This document shows, one piece after another, positions 35,070-42,745 of a stretch of 64,000 nt of DNA. The translations under genes and the position numbers were made by a program. How positions within the stretch are numbered: position 1 is the first letter of the stretch; every line of letters begins with the position of its first letter. The notes under the pieces are model-generated. The model was given only the letters and a program-made list of their open reading frames with translations, was not told where the DNA came from and did not search any database. This DNA is from Myxococcota bacterium (GTDB lineage: Bacteria > Myxococcota > B64-G9), in assembly GCA_022710975.1 (NCBI GenBank), contig JAKLGA010000001.1, forward strand, positions 682,001-746,000, read 5' to 3'.

Positions 35070-37118
35070 TCAGCGCTCGGCGAACCAGCCGCCGGCGATG
35101 TCGCCCTGGACCAGGATGGTGAAGTTGCCGGACCAGAAGCCGTCGCGCGGCTCGTTCTCGTAGTTGCGGGTGCCGAGCGTGGTGCCGTAGGGCGGATCGT
35201 CTCCCTCCACCCCGATGGTGGCCCAGCCGCTGAAGTTCAGGAACTTCCAGCCGATGCCGATCTGGTCGAGCAGCCCGCGCAGCAGCTCGCCCGCGCTCGG
35301 CTTGAAGTTCTCGCAGGCCTGGACGATGTCCGGGGCCGAGCCGCCGAACGGCCAGATGTCGTCCACGAAGCCCTGGATGGCGTAGCAGTCGATGATGTCG
35401 ATGAGCGCCTCGTCCAGGCTGTCGTAGCCCAGGAAGATCTGGCACATGAGGTCCACCAGGAAGGCCACGAACTTGCTCACCTCGATCTTCACCTGGCGCG
35501 GATCGACCGCCAGCGTGTAGGTGTTGATCACCCCCTCGGTCACGTTGATCTTGGCGGTGAAGGGCAGCACCTGGATGCCGACATCGGCGAACTCGAGGTC
35601 GTCGCGGTAGATGTCGATGGCGGCGCAGTCCGGGAAGCCGGGCTGGTTGTAGGGGTTGCAGCCGGCCGGCTGGCCCTCGCAGCAGGCGTCCAGGTAGCGG
35701 ATGATGATCTTGTCCCACAGCTCGCTGCCCGACAGGAGCTCGGGCGGGTTGATGTGGGTCAGCTCCATCTCGCCCTCGGCCCGCAGCTCCGAGAGCATGT
35801 TGCCCAGGTTGTCCAGGATGCTGATGAGGGTGCCCACCCAGTCGGGCACGTACTCGTCGATGAGATCGCACAGCAGGTCGTCCACGAAGTCGATGCCGGT
35901 GATCTCGCAGTAGTTCAGCGCCTGGTTGAGGAAGGAGATCACGTCCGTGATGGTCTGGGCGAAGCCCGGCAGGGAGTTGTGGATGTCGAAGTAGTGCTTG
36001 GTGTACCAGGTGCCGCCCAGATCCGGGAGGGTCACACCCTCGGGGTTGTCCGGGATGCAGATCCCGTTCTGGCAGATGAAGCCCGGCGGGCAGTCGGCGT
36101 CCGTGGTGCAGCCCGTGCCGGTGTTGGTGCACTCGGGCAGGGTGTTGCCCTCGTCGCACGGGTAGCAGGTCAGGTTCTCGCAGAAGTAGCCGGCCGGGCA
36201 GTCCGCGCTGGTCTCGCAGGACTCGGGCAGCACGCCGTCGGGCCGGCAGTAGCCGCTGACGCAGCTGTAGCCCGCGGGGCACTCGTCGGTGGTGTCGCAG
36301 TCGATGTCGCCGCCCGGCTGGCACTGGCCGCCCTCGCACACCATGCCGGCCGGGCAGTCGGCCGGGGTGACGCAGGTGGTCTTCTGCTTGACCAGCACGG
36401 TGAAGGTGACGGTGCCGATCTGCAGCGAGGCGCCCTCCACCCGCACCCGGTACTGCAGCGCCTGGCTGCCGCCGCGGAAGGTGGTGGTGCACAGGCCCGA
36501 CAGGTTGCTGGCCACCTGGGCGGCGGACAGGCTGGCGTCGCCGTTGGTGGCCTCGATGGCGAAGGCCACGTCCACGCCGCGCACCGGCTGCTGCGTGCCG
36601 GCGTCGATGACCTTGACGATGAGATCGAGGTTCTCGCCCACGTAGATCTCGCGGTTGAGCTCGCTGACGTTCACCAGCTGGCGCACGACCTGCTTGAGCA
36701 CGATGGAGAAGTACACGCCCGTGGAGTCGTCCGGGTGGTGGGCCCAGACCTGGAAGCTGCCGACCTGCTGCCCGGCCGTGAGGGTCACCTTGGCCAGGCC
36801 GCTGGCCTCGGTCACCGGGGTGCCGAGGTCCAGGCTGGAGTCGCCCGGGTTGCCCACGATCTCGAAGGTGATGGTCTCGCCCTGGACCGCGCCCAGGCAC
36901 TTCTCCAGGAACACCACCTTGAGCTCGGCCTGGTCGCCCGGGTACATGGTGTGGGTCGGGTCGCCGACCACGCTGAGCAGGCGCACGCCTGCCCCGGCGC
37001 ACCCGTCGCCGCTGCCACCGTCCGGCGAGGCCGTGTCGCCGCAGCCGGCGCCGAGGGCGACGACCAGGCTCAGGGCCAGGGACAGGCAGGCGAACCGCGT
37101 GGTCCTCGGAATGTGCAT
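35070..37118 (-). CDS. Lipoprotein with Ig-like domains and Cys-motif repeats
   Basis: The protein has 682 residues. ATG 37118 is chosen because AAGGAGG precedes it and it opens a lipoprotein signal (lipobox LGAGC). Residues about 30-240 form two Ig-like (bacterial Big/invasin-type) domains; each includes the typical phrase for a structured beta sandwich such as SGLAKVTLTAGQQVG. Residues about 240-350 hold four short Cys repeats of the kind CTTDADCPPGFICQNGICIP, common in myxobacterial lipoproteins. The last 330 residues are a distinct domain rich in Ile/Leu/Asp (e.g. DLLCDLIDEYVPDWVGTL) without known relatives to me. It is predicted to be anchored to the outer membrane. Divergent from threonine synthase. 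Confidence 0.8.
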   Translation of the reverse strand: MHIPRTTRFACLSLALSLVVALGAGCGDTASPDGGSGDGCAGAGVRLLSVVGDPTHTMYPGDQAELKVVFLEKCLGAVQGETITFEIVGNPGDSSLDLGTPVTEASGLAKVTLTAGQQVGSFQVWAHHPDDSTGVYFSIVLKQVVRQLVNVSELNREIYVGENLDLIVKVIDAGTQQPVRGVDVAFAIEATNGDASLSAAQVASNLSGLCTTTFRGGSQALQYRVRVEGASLQIGTVTFTVLVKQKTTCVTPADCPAGMVCEGGQCQPGGDIDCDTTDECPAGYSCVSGYCRPDGVLPESCETSADCPAGYFCENLTCYPCDEGNTLPECTNTGTGCTTDADCPPGFICQNGICIPDNPEGVTLPDLGGTWYTKHYFDIHNSLPGFAQTITDVISFLNQALNYCEITGIDFVDDLLCDLIDEYVPDWVGTLISILDNLGNMLSELRAEGEMELTHINPPELLSGSELWDKIIIRYLDACCEGQPAGCNPYNQPGFPDCAAIDIYRDDLEFADVGIQVLPFTAKINVTEGVINTYTLAVDPRQVKIEVSKFVAFLVDLMCQIFLGYDSLDEALIDIIDCYAIQGFVDDIWPFGGSAPDIVQACENFKPSAGELLRGLLDQIGIGWKFLNFSGWATIGVEGDDPPYGTTLGTRNYENEPRDGFWSGNFTILVQGDIAGGWFAER

Positions 37119-37163
37119 GGGATCCTCCTTGCGGAAGCTCAAGGCCTCGATTCTCGTGCGGGA

Positions 37164-37192
37164 ATACTAACCCGAAGCCACCGCGAGGGCAA
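37164..37192 (-). promoter_or_regulatory. Candidate sigma-70 promoter for the Ig-like lipoprotein gene
   Basis: Minus strand: TTGCCC (37192-37187), 17 bp, TAGTAT (37169-37164), about 45 nt before the ATG at 37118. Confidence 0.6.
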
Positions 37193-37219
37193 TAGGACAA
37201 CCCGACGATGGGCGCGGAG

Positions 37220-37248
37220 TTGCCCGCCCAGGAGGCGCGGGTTATGCT
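37220..37248 (+). promoter_or_regulatory. Candidate sigma-70 promoter for the threonine synthase gene
   Basis: TTGCCC (37220-37225), 17 bp, TATGCT (37243-37248), about 26 nt before the ATG at 37275. It lies back to back with the promoter at 37164-37192; the two -35 boxes are 27 bp apart. Confidence 0.6.
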
Positions 37249-37274
37249 GGGCCGACCAGCAAGGGAGGCACGCC

Positions 37275-38528
37275 ATGGGCCGCGAGGAGTTCCTGACCTG
37301 CGATAGCTGCGGAAAGCGCTTTCCTTCCGGAGAGGTGGAGCTGACCTGCCCAGCCTGCGGACCCTGGCTGGGCACCCTCACGGTGCACTTCGACTGCGCC
37401 CGGGTGGGCCGGGAGCTGTCCCCGGCGACCCTGGCCGGGCGGAGCGAGCCGTCCCACTGGCGCTACCTCGAGATCCTCCCGGTCGCGGAGCGGCCGGCGT
37501 GCCTGCACCCGCGGGTGGGCATGACCCCGCTGTACGAGCTGCCGGCGCTCGCGCGCGCGCTCGGCCTCGGGCGGCTGTGGGTCAAGGACGACGGGCTGAA
37601 CCCCTCGGCCTCCTTCAAGGACCGGGCCTCCAGCGTGGGGGTCGCCCGCGCGCTGCTCGGCGGGCGCGAGGTGATCACCGCCGCCTCGACCGGCAACGCG
37701 GCCTCCTCGCTGTCGCTGTTCGCCGCCTGCGCGGGCCTGCGGGCGGTCATCTTCGTGCCCGAGACCGCGCCCCAGGCCAAGGTGGCCCAGCTGCTGATGT
37801 TCGGGGCCGAGGTGCTGATGGTGCGCGGCAGCTACGACCAGGCCTTCGACCTGTGCCTGGAGACGGCTGTCGCGCAGGGCTGGTACTGCCGCAACACCGC
37901 GGTCAACCCCTACCTGGGCGAGGGCAAGAAGACCGCCGCCCTGGAGATCGTCGAGCAGCTCGGCTTCGAGCCGCCCGACGCGGTGGTGGTCAGCGTGGGC
38001 GACGGCTGCATCCTGTCCGGCACCTGGAAGGGGTTCTCGGACGCGCAGGCCATGGGCTGGTGCGGCCGGAGGCCGCGCCTGCTCGGCGTGCAGGCCCGGG
38101 GCGCGAGCCCGCTGGTCGCGGCCTTCGAGCGGGGCGAGCGCGCGGCCACGCCCGGGCCGGCCCAGACGCTGGCCGACTCGATCTGCGTGGGCGCCCCGCG
38201 CGATCACCTGAAGGCGCTGCGCGCGGTGCGCGACAGCGGCGGCGCCATGCTGGCGGTCGAGGACGAGGAGATCCTGGGGGCCATGCGCCGGCTCGCCCGC
38301 GAGGCCGGGGTGTTCGCCGAGCCGGCCGGGGCGACCGCCTTCGCCGGCCTGCTGCGGCTCCGGGCCGAGGGGCGCCTGGGGCGCGGCGAGCGCGTGGTGG
38401 TCCTGGTGACCGGCAACGGGCTGAAGGACGTGGCCTCCGCCATCCGCGCGGTGGAGCGGAAACCCACGCGCATCGAGCCGACCTCGGCCGCGGTGGCGGC
38501 CTGGCTGGCCGGGGGGCAGGGGCGGTGA
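37275..38528 (+). CDS. thrC: Threonine synthase
   Basis: The protein has 417 residues, standard for bacterial threonine synthase, which converts O-phosphohomoserine to threonine and phosphate with pyridoxal phosphate. The PLP lysine is K115 in NPSASFKDRAS, and the phosphate loop STGNAASS follows. An N-terminal zinc ribbon (C9, C12, C25, C28) is as in many members of the thrC group. GDG-containing strands (SVGDGCILSGTWKGF) and the C-terminal VTGNGLKD complete the fold-type II signature. Other PLP lyases of fold type II are possible but the motif set fits thrC best. The next gene overlaps its stop by 4 bp (GTGA). The rest of the threonine pathway is not in the window. Confidence 0.9.
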   Translation: MGREEFLTCDSCGKRFPSGEVELTCPACGPWLGTLTVHFDCARVGRELSPATLAGRSEPSHWRYLEILPVAERPACLHPRVGMTPLYELPALARALGLGRLWVKDDGLNPSASFKDRASSVGVARALLGGREVITAASTGNAASSLSLFAACAGLRAVIFVPETAPQAKVAQLLMFGAEVLMVRGSYDQAFDLCLETAVAQGWYCRNTAVNPYLGEGKKTAALEIVEQLGFEPPDAVVVSVGDGCILSGTWKGFSDAQAMGWCGRRPRLLGVQARGASPLVAAFERGERAATPGPAQTLADSICVGAPRDHLKALRAVRDSGGAMLAVEDEEILGAMRRLAREAGVFAEPAGATAFAGLLRLRAEGRLGRGERVVVLVTGNGLKDVASAIRAVERKPTRIEPTSAAVAAWLAGGQGR

Positions 38529-39388
38529 TCGGGCTGGGCGCGCTCCTGGCGGCCGCGGCCGGGCTGGGGCTCACGGTGTCGCCGTCCGAGCCCGTCCAGG
38601 GCGCGGCCTTCGTGGTGGAGGTGCGCGGGGCCGAGCCCGAGGACGAGGTGCAGGGCACCTTCCTGGGGCGGGACCTGCGCTTCTTCGTGGACGGGCGGGG
38701 GCGGGTGCGGGCGCTGGCCGCGGTGCCGCTGGGCCGCAGGCCCGGTCCGGCCGGGCTGAAGGTCCGCGTCCGCCCGGCCGGAGAGGGCTGGACGCGGCTC
38801 TCGGCCCCGGTCCAGGTGGGCGCCGGGAAGTTCGAGCGCCAGACCATCCGGGTGAACCCGAAGTACGTCAGCCCGCCGGCCCGCGAGCGCAAGCGCATCC
38901 GGCGCGAGGCCGCCGAGATGGCGCGCCTGTGGGCCGCGCCGCCGGGCCCGCGCCTGTGGCGGGGGGGCTTCCTGTGGCCGCGCAAGGACGTGCTGGGGTC
39001 CGGCTTCGGGACCCGGCGGCTGTTCAACGGCAGGCTGGCCTCCCGCCACTACGGGGTGGACATCGACGGGCGCCTGGGCGACCCGGTGGCCGCCATCGGC
39101 GCGGGCACGGTGGTGATGGCCGCCCCCGACCGCTACTACAGCGGCGGCACGCTGGTGGTCGACCACGGCCTGCGGCTCTTCTCCATGTACTTCCACCTGT
39201 CGGAGCTGCTGGTCGAGGCGGGCGCGCGCGTGGAGCGCGGCCAGATCCTGGGGAAGGTGGGCTCGAGCGGGCGCTCGACGGGCCCGCACCTGCACCTGTC
39301 GGTGAAGCTCGAGGGCGTGACCTTCGATCCGCACTCGCTGCTCGCGCTGGAGCTGGAGGAGGACGGGCCCGGCGGGGCGGCCCGGTAG
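38525..39388 (+). CDS. M23-family (LytM-type) peptidase
   Basis: The protein has 287 residues with a GTG start that overlaps the thrC stop by 4 bp, so it is likely translationally coupled. A short hydrophobic N-terminus (IGLGALLAAAAGLGLTV) looks like a signal peptide. Residues about 20-110 form an Ig-like beta domain; the C-terminal half is the M23 domain with zinc ligands in HYGVDID and HLHL (GPHLHLSVK), plus the GVG/KVGSSGRST loop. Active-site residues are intact, so it is predicted to be a peptidoglycan endopeptidase acting in the periplasm. Its coupling to an amino-acid biosynthesis gene is unexpected. Confidence 0.88.
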   Translation: MIGLGALLAAAAGLGLTVSPSEPVQGAAFVVEVRGAEPEDEVQGTFLGRDLRFFVDGRGRVRALAAVPLGRRPGPAGLKVRVRPAGEGWTRLSAPVQVGAGKFERQTIRVNPKYVSPPARERKRIRREAAEMARLWAAPPGPRLWRGGFLWPRKDVLGSGFGTRRLFNGRLASRHYGVDIDGRLGDPVAAIGAGTVVMAAPDRYYSGGTLVVDHGLRLFSMYFHLSELLVEAGARVERGQILGKVGSSGRSTGPHLHLSVKLEGVTFDPHSLLALELEEDGPGGAAR

Positions 39389-39419
39389 GTCCTCGGGCGC
39401 CGCAGGCGCGCCAAGGACA

Positions 39420-39456
39420 GGCGATTGTTCGCCCGGGGAGGCGGGCTCCAATCGCT
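39420..39456 (+). repeat. 37-bp inverted repeat, left copy
   Basis: This sequence is the exact reverse complement of 40034-40070. It begins GGCGATTGTTCGCCCGGGG. Each copy has its own imperfect dyad (GCGATTG...CAATCGC arms), so a stem-loop could form. The left copy lies between the 3' ends of the M23 peptidase gene and the lipoprotein gene. Confidence 0.9.
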
Positions 39457-39467
39457 CGGCGGGCGGC

Positions 39468-39971
39468 TCACATGCCGCGGGTGATCTTCCAGTCCTGGCC
39501 GACCTTCTCGAGCTCCATGCGGGCCAGCTCGTCGGTGACCTGCCAGCGCTCGCCGCTGGGCAGCTTCATGAGGTACCGGCAGACGTACTGGTAGTCGACC
39601 GTGGCGCGCTGCTCCTCGACCTTGAGGCTCTTGAGGGTGAGGCTCACCGTGGGCTTGTCGATGGTCTTGAAGTACTCGGTCATCTTGGCGCGCAGCCCGT
39701 CCCGGTTGTAGTCGTCCACGGGATCGGGCGTCCCGGCGGTCTCGAAGTAGCTCTCGGAGGCGAGCCCCACCAGGCGCTCCAGATCCTTGGCCTCGAAGGC
39801 CTCGGCGTAGTCCTTGAGCACCTGGACGATGGCCCGGTTGTCCGGCGTGTCGTCCACGCTGATGCCCAGGCCGGGGATGCGCTTGGGGCTGCAGCCGGCC
39901 AGCAGGCCGGGCCCGGCCAGGAGGGCCAGGCAGAGCCCGAGCAGCCTGGGACCGGAAGAGAAGAGCTGCAT
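39468..39971 (-). CDS. Lipoprotein with NTF2/SnoaL-like domain
   Basis: The protein has 167 residues. ATG 39971 is chosen because GAGGAGG lies just upstream and it opens a lipoprotein signal (GLCLALLAGPGLLAGC); the frame continues upstream but that part is basic and overlaps the inverted repeat. The mature region (30-167) looks like an NTF2-like cone fold: an early helix (AIVQVLKDYAEAFEAKDLERLVGL), a loop with acidic residues, and antiparallel strands (ATVDYQYVCRYL). No catalytic residues can be assigned. It sits inside the 37-bp inverted repeats at 39420 and 40034, with a hairpin right before its ribosome site. Confidence 0.75.
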   Translation of the reverse strand: MQLFSSGPRLLGLCLALLAGPGLLAGCSPKRIPGLGISVDDTPDNRAIVQVLKDYAEAFEAKDLERLVGLASESYFETAGTPDPVDDYNRDGLRAKMTEYFKTIDKPTVSLTLKSLKVEEQRATVDYQYVCRYLMKLPSGERWQVTDELARMELEKVGQDWKITRGM

Positions 39972-39981
39972 GCGACCTCCT

Positions 39982-39999
39982 CGCCGCCTGAGGGCGGCG
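39982..39999 (-). promoter_or_regulatory. Leader hairpin adjoining the ribosome-binding site of the NTF2-like lipoprotein
   Basis: CGCCGCC and GGCGGCG (7 bp, 4-nt loop) end 1 nt before the purine-rich ribosome site on the minus strand. A small palindrome TTGG-T-CCAA follows upstream at 40008-40016. The hairpin could modulate translation, but the stem does not include the Shine-Dalgarno bases. Confidence 0.45.
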
Positions 40000-40033
40000 G
40001 ACCCAAGTTGGTCCAAAAGGCGAGCGGCTGTCA

Positions 40034-40070
40034 AGCGATTGGAGCCCGCCTCCCCGGGCGAACAATCGCC
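40034..40070 (-). repeat. 37-bp inverted repeat, right copy
   Basis: Exact reverse complement of 39420-39456, beginning AGCGATTGGAGCCCGCC on the plus strand. It lies in the upstream region of the lipoprotein gene, next to a minus-strand TTGACA hexamer at 40034-40029. No further copy was seen in the window. Confidence 0.9.
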
Positions 40071-40151
40071 GGTCCAGCGGAGCTGGGCCAAGCGTTCGAC
40101 CTGGCGCTGCAACCGGCTCACGCCGCAAGGCTATTCCCCGGGCGCGGCGGC

Positions 40152-40180
40152 TTGACCGCCCGGCGCACGGGGCTTAGTCT
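40152..40180 (+). promoter_or_regulatory. Candidate sigma-70 promoter for the LETM1/TerB-like gene
   Basis: TTGACC (40152-40157), 17 bp, TAGTCT (40175-40180), giving a leader of about 20 nt to the TTG start at 40207. Confidence 0.6.
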
Positions 40181-40206
40181 GCCCGCTGGTATTCTGGAGA
40201 CGCCGC

Positions 40207-41613
40207 TTGCAGAACCTCCCGCGTGACTGGCTGCTGGATCTGCTCGGCGCCTGCTCGGCCCGTTTCGACGGGGCCGCCGCGGGCGCGCGCCTGGACGCCT
40301 TCCGCGCGGCTCGCCCCGAGCTCTCGGGCGGCGAGCTGATCCGCCGGTTCGTGGAGCAGCGCCTGCGCGAGACCGGGCTGGTGTACGGCACGCCGCTCGG
40401 CGACGCCTCCGCGCTCCGGGCCGTGGCGGGCGAGGGGCAGGGGGCGGCGCTGCGCCGGGCGGTGTTCCAGGCGCTGCTCAAGGTGCAGGCCGAGCTGGCC
40501 ATGGAGGTCGGCTGCGCGATCGGCCACTGCAGCCTGGGGAACGTGCGCACGCTCGAGCTGGGCGTGTGCCTGGCGCTGCTGTGCGGGCGCTTCTGCCTGG
40601 CCGAGCGCATCCACCTGGCCCACCGCACCATCCCCGAGGATGGCCCGCTGCCGGGCGTGCTCAGGCGCCGCCTGCGGCGGCTGGGCCGGGCGCTGGTCGG
40701 GCGGGCCTACCTGGCCGGCAACCCGCTGCTCGGGTTGCCCATCCAGAACAGCCTGGCCTACGTGGACGCCAAGACGCTCGGCCGTCTGGCGGTGATGTAC
40801 TTCGAGCGCGGGCGGGTGGATCGCCCGGCCGCCCGGCGCGTGCTGGACTTCCACGTCCAGGAGCGCGAGCTGCTGCTGCTCGCCCAGGTGGGCCTGGCGC
40901 TGGCCGACCGGCCGGTGGAGCACGAGTCGCGCCTGGTGGTGCGCGAGCAGCTCCTGGCCGCGCGCCTGCCCCGGCGCACGCGGCGCGAGCTCGACCGGCT
41001 GCTGGAGCGGCCCATCCGCCCGCTGGAGATCGCCGCGGCCGCGCGCGACGACCGGGCCCGCGACTTCGTCCTCGAGCAGCTCGTCCTGGCCGCCATCCTG
41101 GACGGGGAGTTCAGCCAGCGCGAGCGGGACTACCTGGCCAGGCTGGCCGGCTGGCTGGGGCTGGGGGGCGAGGAGCTGGTGCGGCGGGAGGCCGAGGTGG
41201 TGGCCTTCTACGAGTCTCACCGCGAGCTGCTGGACGTGTTCACCGTGGCCGGCGCGGTGCGCTCCCACCGCGGGCGCATGCTCGGGCGGTTGCAGCGCGC
41301 CCTCGGCGAGAACGCCGGGCTGATCGTGCAGGAGATCCGGCGCACCGGGGACCTGGCCGAGCTGCTGATGCGCGCGGCCTCGGGCGAGCGCCTGCCGCCC
41401 GAGGACTGGCGGCGGGTGCGCGCGCGGCTGCTGGACGTGGTGCGCAGCATCCCCGCGCTGGCCATCTTCTCGCTGCCGGGCGGCGCGGTGCTGCTGCCGC
41501 TCGTCTTCCGCATGCTGCCCGACGGGCTGAAGCCGCGCGCCTTCGCCGAGCGCGACCGGCGGCTGCGGCAGGGCGGCGGGCGCGAGGGCAGCAGCTCGGG
41601 CGCCCAGCCCTGA
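40207..41613 (+). CDS. LETM1-related protein with TerB-like region
   Basis: The protein has 468 residues with a TTG start at 40207, supported by the promoter 27 bp upstream and by GGAG before it; the next in-frame ATG would remove about 98 residues. Residues about 295-345 resemble the TerB/DjlA-type metal-binding helical domain (AAILDGEFSQRERDYLARLAGWLGL). The C-terminus carries the LETM1 hallmark (SLPGGAVLLPLVFRMLPDGLKP, about 420-442). LETM1 proteins act in ion homeostasis in mitochondria; related bacterial proteins occur next to envelope or biofilm genes with unclear function. No strong N-terminal signal is visible; the two hydrophobic helices near 100-120 and 415-435 may associate with the membrane. 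Confidence 0.7.
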   Translation: MQNLPRDWLLDLLGACSARFDGAAAGARLDAFRAARPELSGGELIRRFVEQRLRETGLVYGTPLGDASALRAVAGEGQGAALRRAVFQALLKVQAELAMEVGCAIGHCSLGNVRTLELGVCLALLCGRFCLAERIHLAHRTIPEDGPLPGVLRRRLRRLGRALVGRAYLAGNPLLGLPIQNSLAYVDAKTLGRLAVMYFERGRVDRPAARRVLDFHVQERELLLLAQVGLALADRPVEHESRLVVREQLLAARLPRRTRRELDRLLERPIRPLEIAAAARDDRARDFVLEQLVLAAILDGEFSQRERDYLARLAGWLGLGGEELVRREAEVVAFYESHRELLDVFTVAGAVRSHRGRMLGRLQRALGENAGLIVQEIRRTGDLAELLMRAASGERLPPEDWRRVRARLLDVVRSIPALAIFSLPGGAVLLPLVFRMLPDGLKPRAFAERDRRLRQGGGREGSSSGAQP

Positions 41614-41616
41614 GGG

Positions 41617-42195
41617 CTACTCCTGCTCCTGCCGCTCGCCGAACACCTGGGCCTCGAACAGCTCGATGCGCGTGCCGCCCTCGCGCCAGGCCTCGGGCGG
41701 CAGGCCGGCCTTCATGCAGGTGTGGGCCAGGAACTCCTCCCGGTCCCAGCCGAACTCGGTGGCCACCTGGGGCAGCAGCACGCCCGCCCGCAGGCCGCGG
41801 GTGATGTACAGCCCGTGCCGGCCCACCTCGATCTCGCTCACGTCGGAGATCTGCCGCAGCGGGCTCAGCACCGAGATCTCCAGCTCGAGCCCGGCCAGCT
41901 CGTCGGCCGCGAGCGGGGGGAAGCGCGGATCGCGGAAGGCGGCGGAGACGGCCATCTCCTGCACCGTCTGCACCAGCGGCCGCCGGCCGACGAAGGTGCC
42001 GATGCAGCCGCGCAGATCGCCGGCGGCGTGCAGGCTGACGAAGGCCCCGGCCAGGGCCGCCAGCCGCGCGCCCGTCGGCTCGGCCGGCGTCACCCGGCAG
42101 CCCTGCAGCTGGTCGGAGATGGCCTGGCGGGCGGTGCGCAAGAGCAGCGCGCGCTCCTCCGGGGTCAGCTCGTCCTCGCGCGGCGTGCCGGTCAT
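41617..42195 (-). CDS. AMMECR1-domain protein (AmmeMemoRadiSam protein A-like)
   Basis: The protein has 192 residues and covers one AMMECR1 domain. The invariant motif LRGCIG is present (DLRGCIGTF, about residue 61), together with FRDPRFPPL and the later GLYI-type strand. The family is conserved from bacteria to humans; in bacteria it is often next to a Memo-like protein and a radical SAM enzyme, which are absent here. The gene starts inside the stop of the Nudix gene (ATGA overlap at 42192-42195) and is therefore coupled to it. Its 3' end faces the LETM1-like gene 3 bp away. Confidence 0.85.
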   Translation of the reverse strand: MTGTPREDELTPEERALLLRTARQAISDQLQGCRVTPAEPTGARLAALAGAFVSLHAAGDLRGCIGTFVGRRPLVQTVQEMAVSAAFRDPRFPPLAADELAGLELEISVLSPLRQISDVSEIEVGRHGLYITRGLRAGVLLPQVATEFGWDREEFLAHTCMKAGLPPEAWREGGTRIELFEAQVFGERQEQE

Positions 42196-42656
42196 GGCTC
42201 TCCCTCCCCTCGGGGCCGGCCGGGCAGGGTGAAGCGGCCGCGGGGGCCCCCTCGCCGGCGGGCCAGGTAGTCGGCCAGGATGCGGGCGTGATCGAAGGCC
42301 AGCGGCGAGGGCAGGGACTCCAGCGGGAAGGCGCGCGCCTCGGCCGCGTCGTCCGCGCCCCGCGGCTCGCCCCGCGCCCGGCCCAGGTAGACCACGCTCA
42401 CGGTGTGGTGGCGCGGATCGCGGGCCGGATCGCCGTAGGCGTGGAGCTGCTCGGTGAGCTCGACCTCCAGGCCGGTCTCCTCGCGCGCCTCGCGCACGGC
42501 CGCCGCCTCCAGGCTCTCGCCGTACTCCACGAAGCCGCCCGGCAGCGCCCAGCCCTCGGGCGGGTTCTTGCGGCGGACGAGCACCACCTGCCCAGGCGCG
42601 CCCTCGGGCTCGATGATCACGTCCACGGTGGGGTAGGGGTTGCGCGGGCTGGCCAT
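42192..42656 (-). CDS. Nudix hydrolase
   Basis: The protein has 154 residues. ATG 42656 ([15 protein letters not shown]) is preferred over an upstream in-frame ATG whose extension is Arg-rich and overlaps the next gene. The Nudix box is complete: [26 protein letters not shown] at about 42-67, with all Glu metal ligands. Size and the N-terminal phrase VDVIIE...[19 protein letters not shown] resemble ADP-ribose or nucleoside-diphosphate hydrolases that clean up metabolites. Substrate cannot be set from sequence. It leads the pair with the AMMECR1 gene. Confidence 0.88.
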   Translation of the reverse strand: MASPRNPYPTVDVIIEPEGAPGQVVLVRRKNPPEGWALPGGFVEYGESLEAAAVREAREETGLEVELTEQLHAYGDPARDPRHHTVSVVYLGRARGEPRGADDAAEARAFPLESLPSPLAFDHARILADYLARRRGGPRGRFTLPGRPRGEGEP

Positions 42657-42745
42657 GGGTCCTTGGGTACCACCGCCCCCGCGGGCGGTCAACCTGTGTA
42701 CCGATTGGCCATTTCGTTTGCTGAAGCGGAAGGCGGTGTCTACCC

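Noticed and set aside
34932-37274. Upstream extension of the threonine synthase frame
   Set aside because: It overlaps a complete lipoprotein gene on the other strand; the zinc-ribbon start at 37275 follows a promoter and matches the family's length.
40008-40034. Promoter of the bracketed NTF2-like lipoprotein
   Set aside because: A consensus TTGACA is present at 40034-40029 (minus) but at 16-18 bp the -10 candidates (CCAACT, CAACTT) match poorly.
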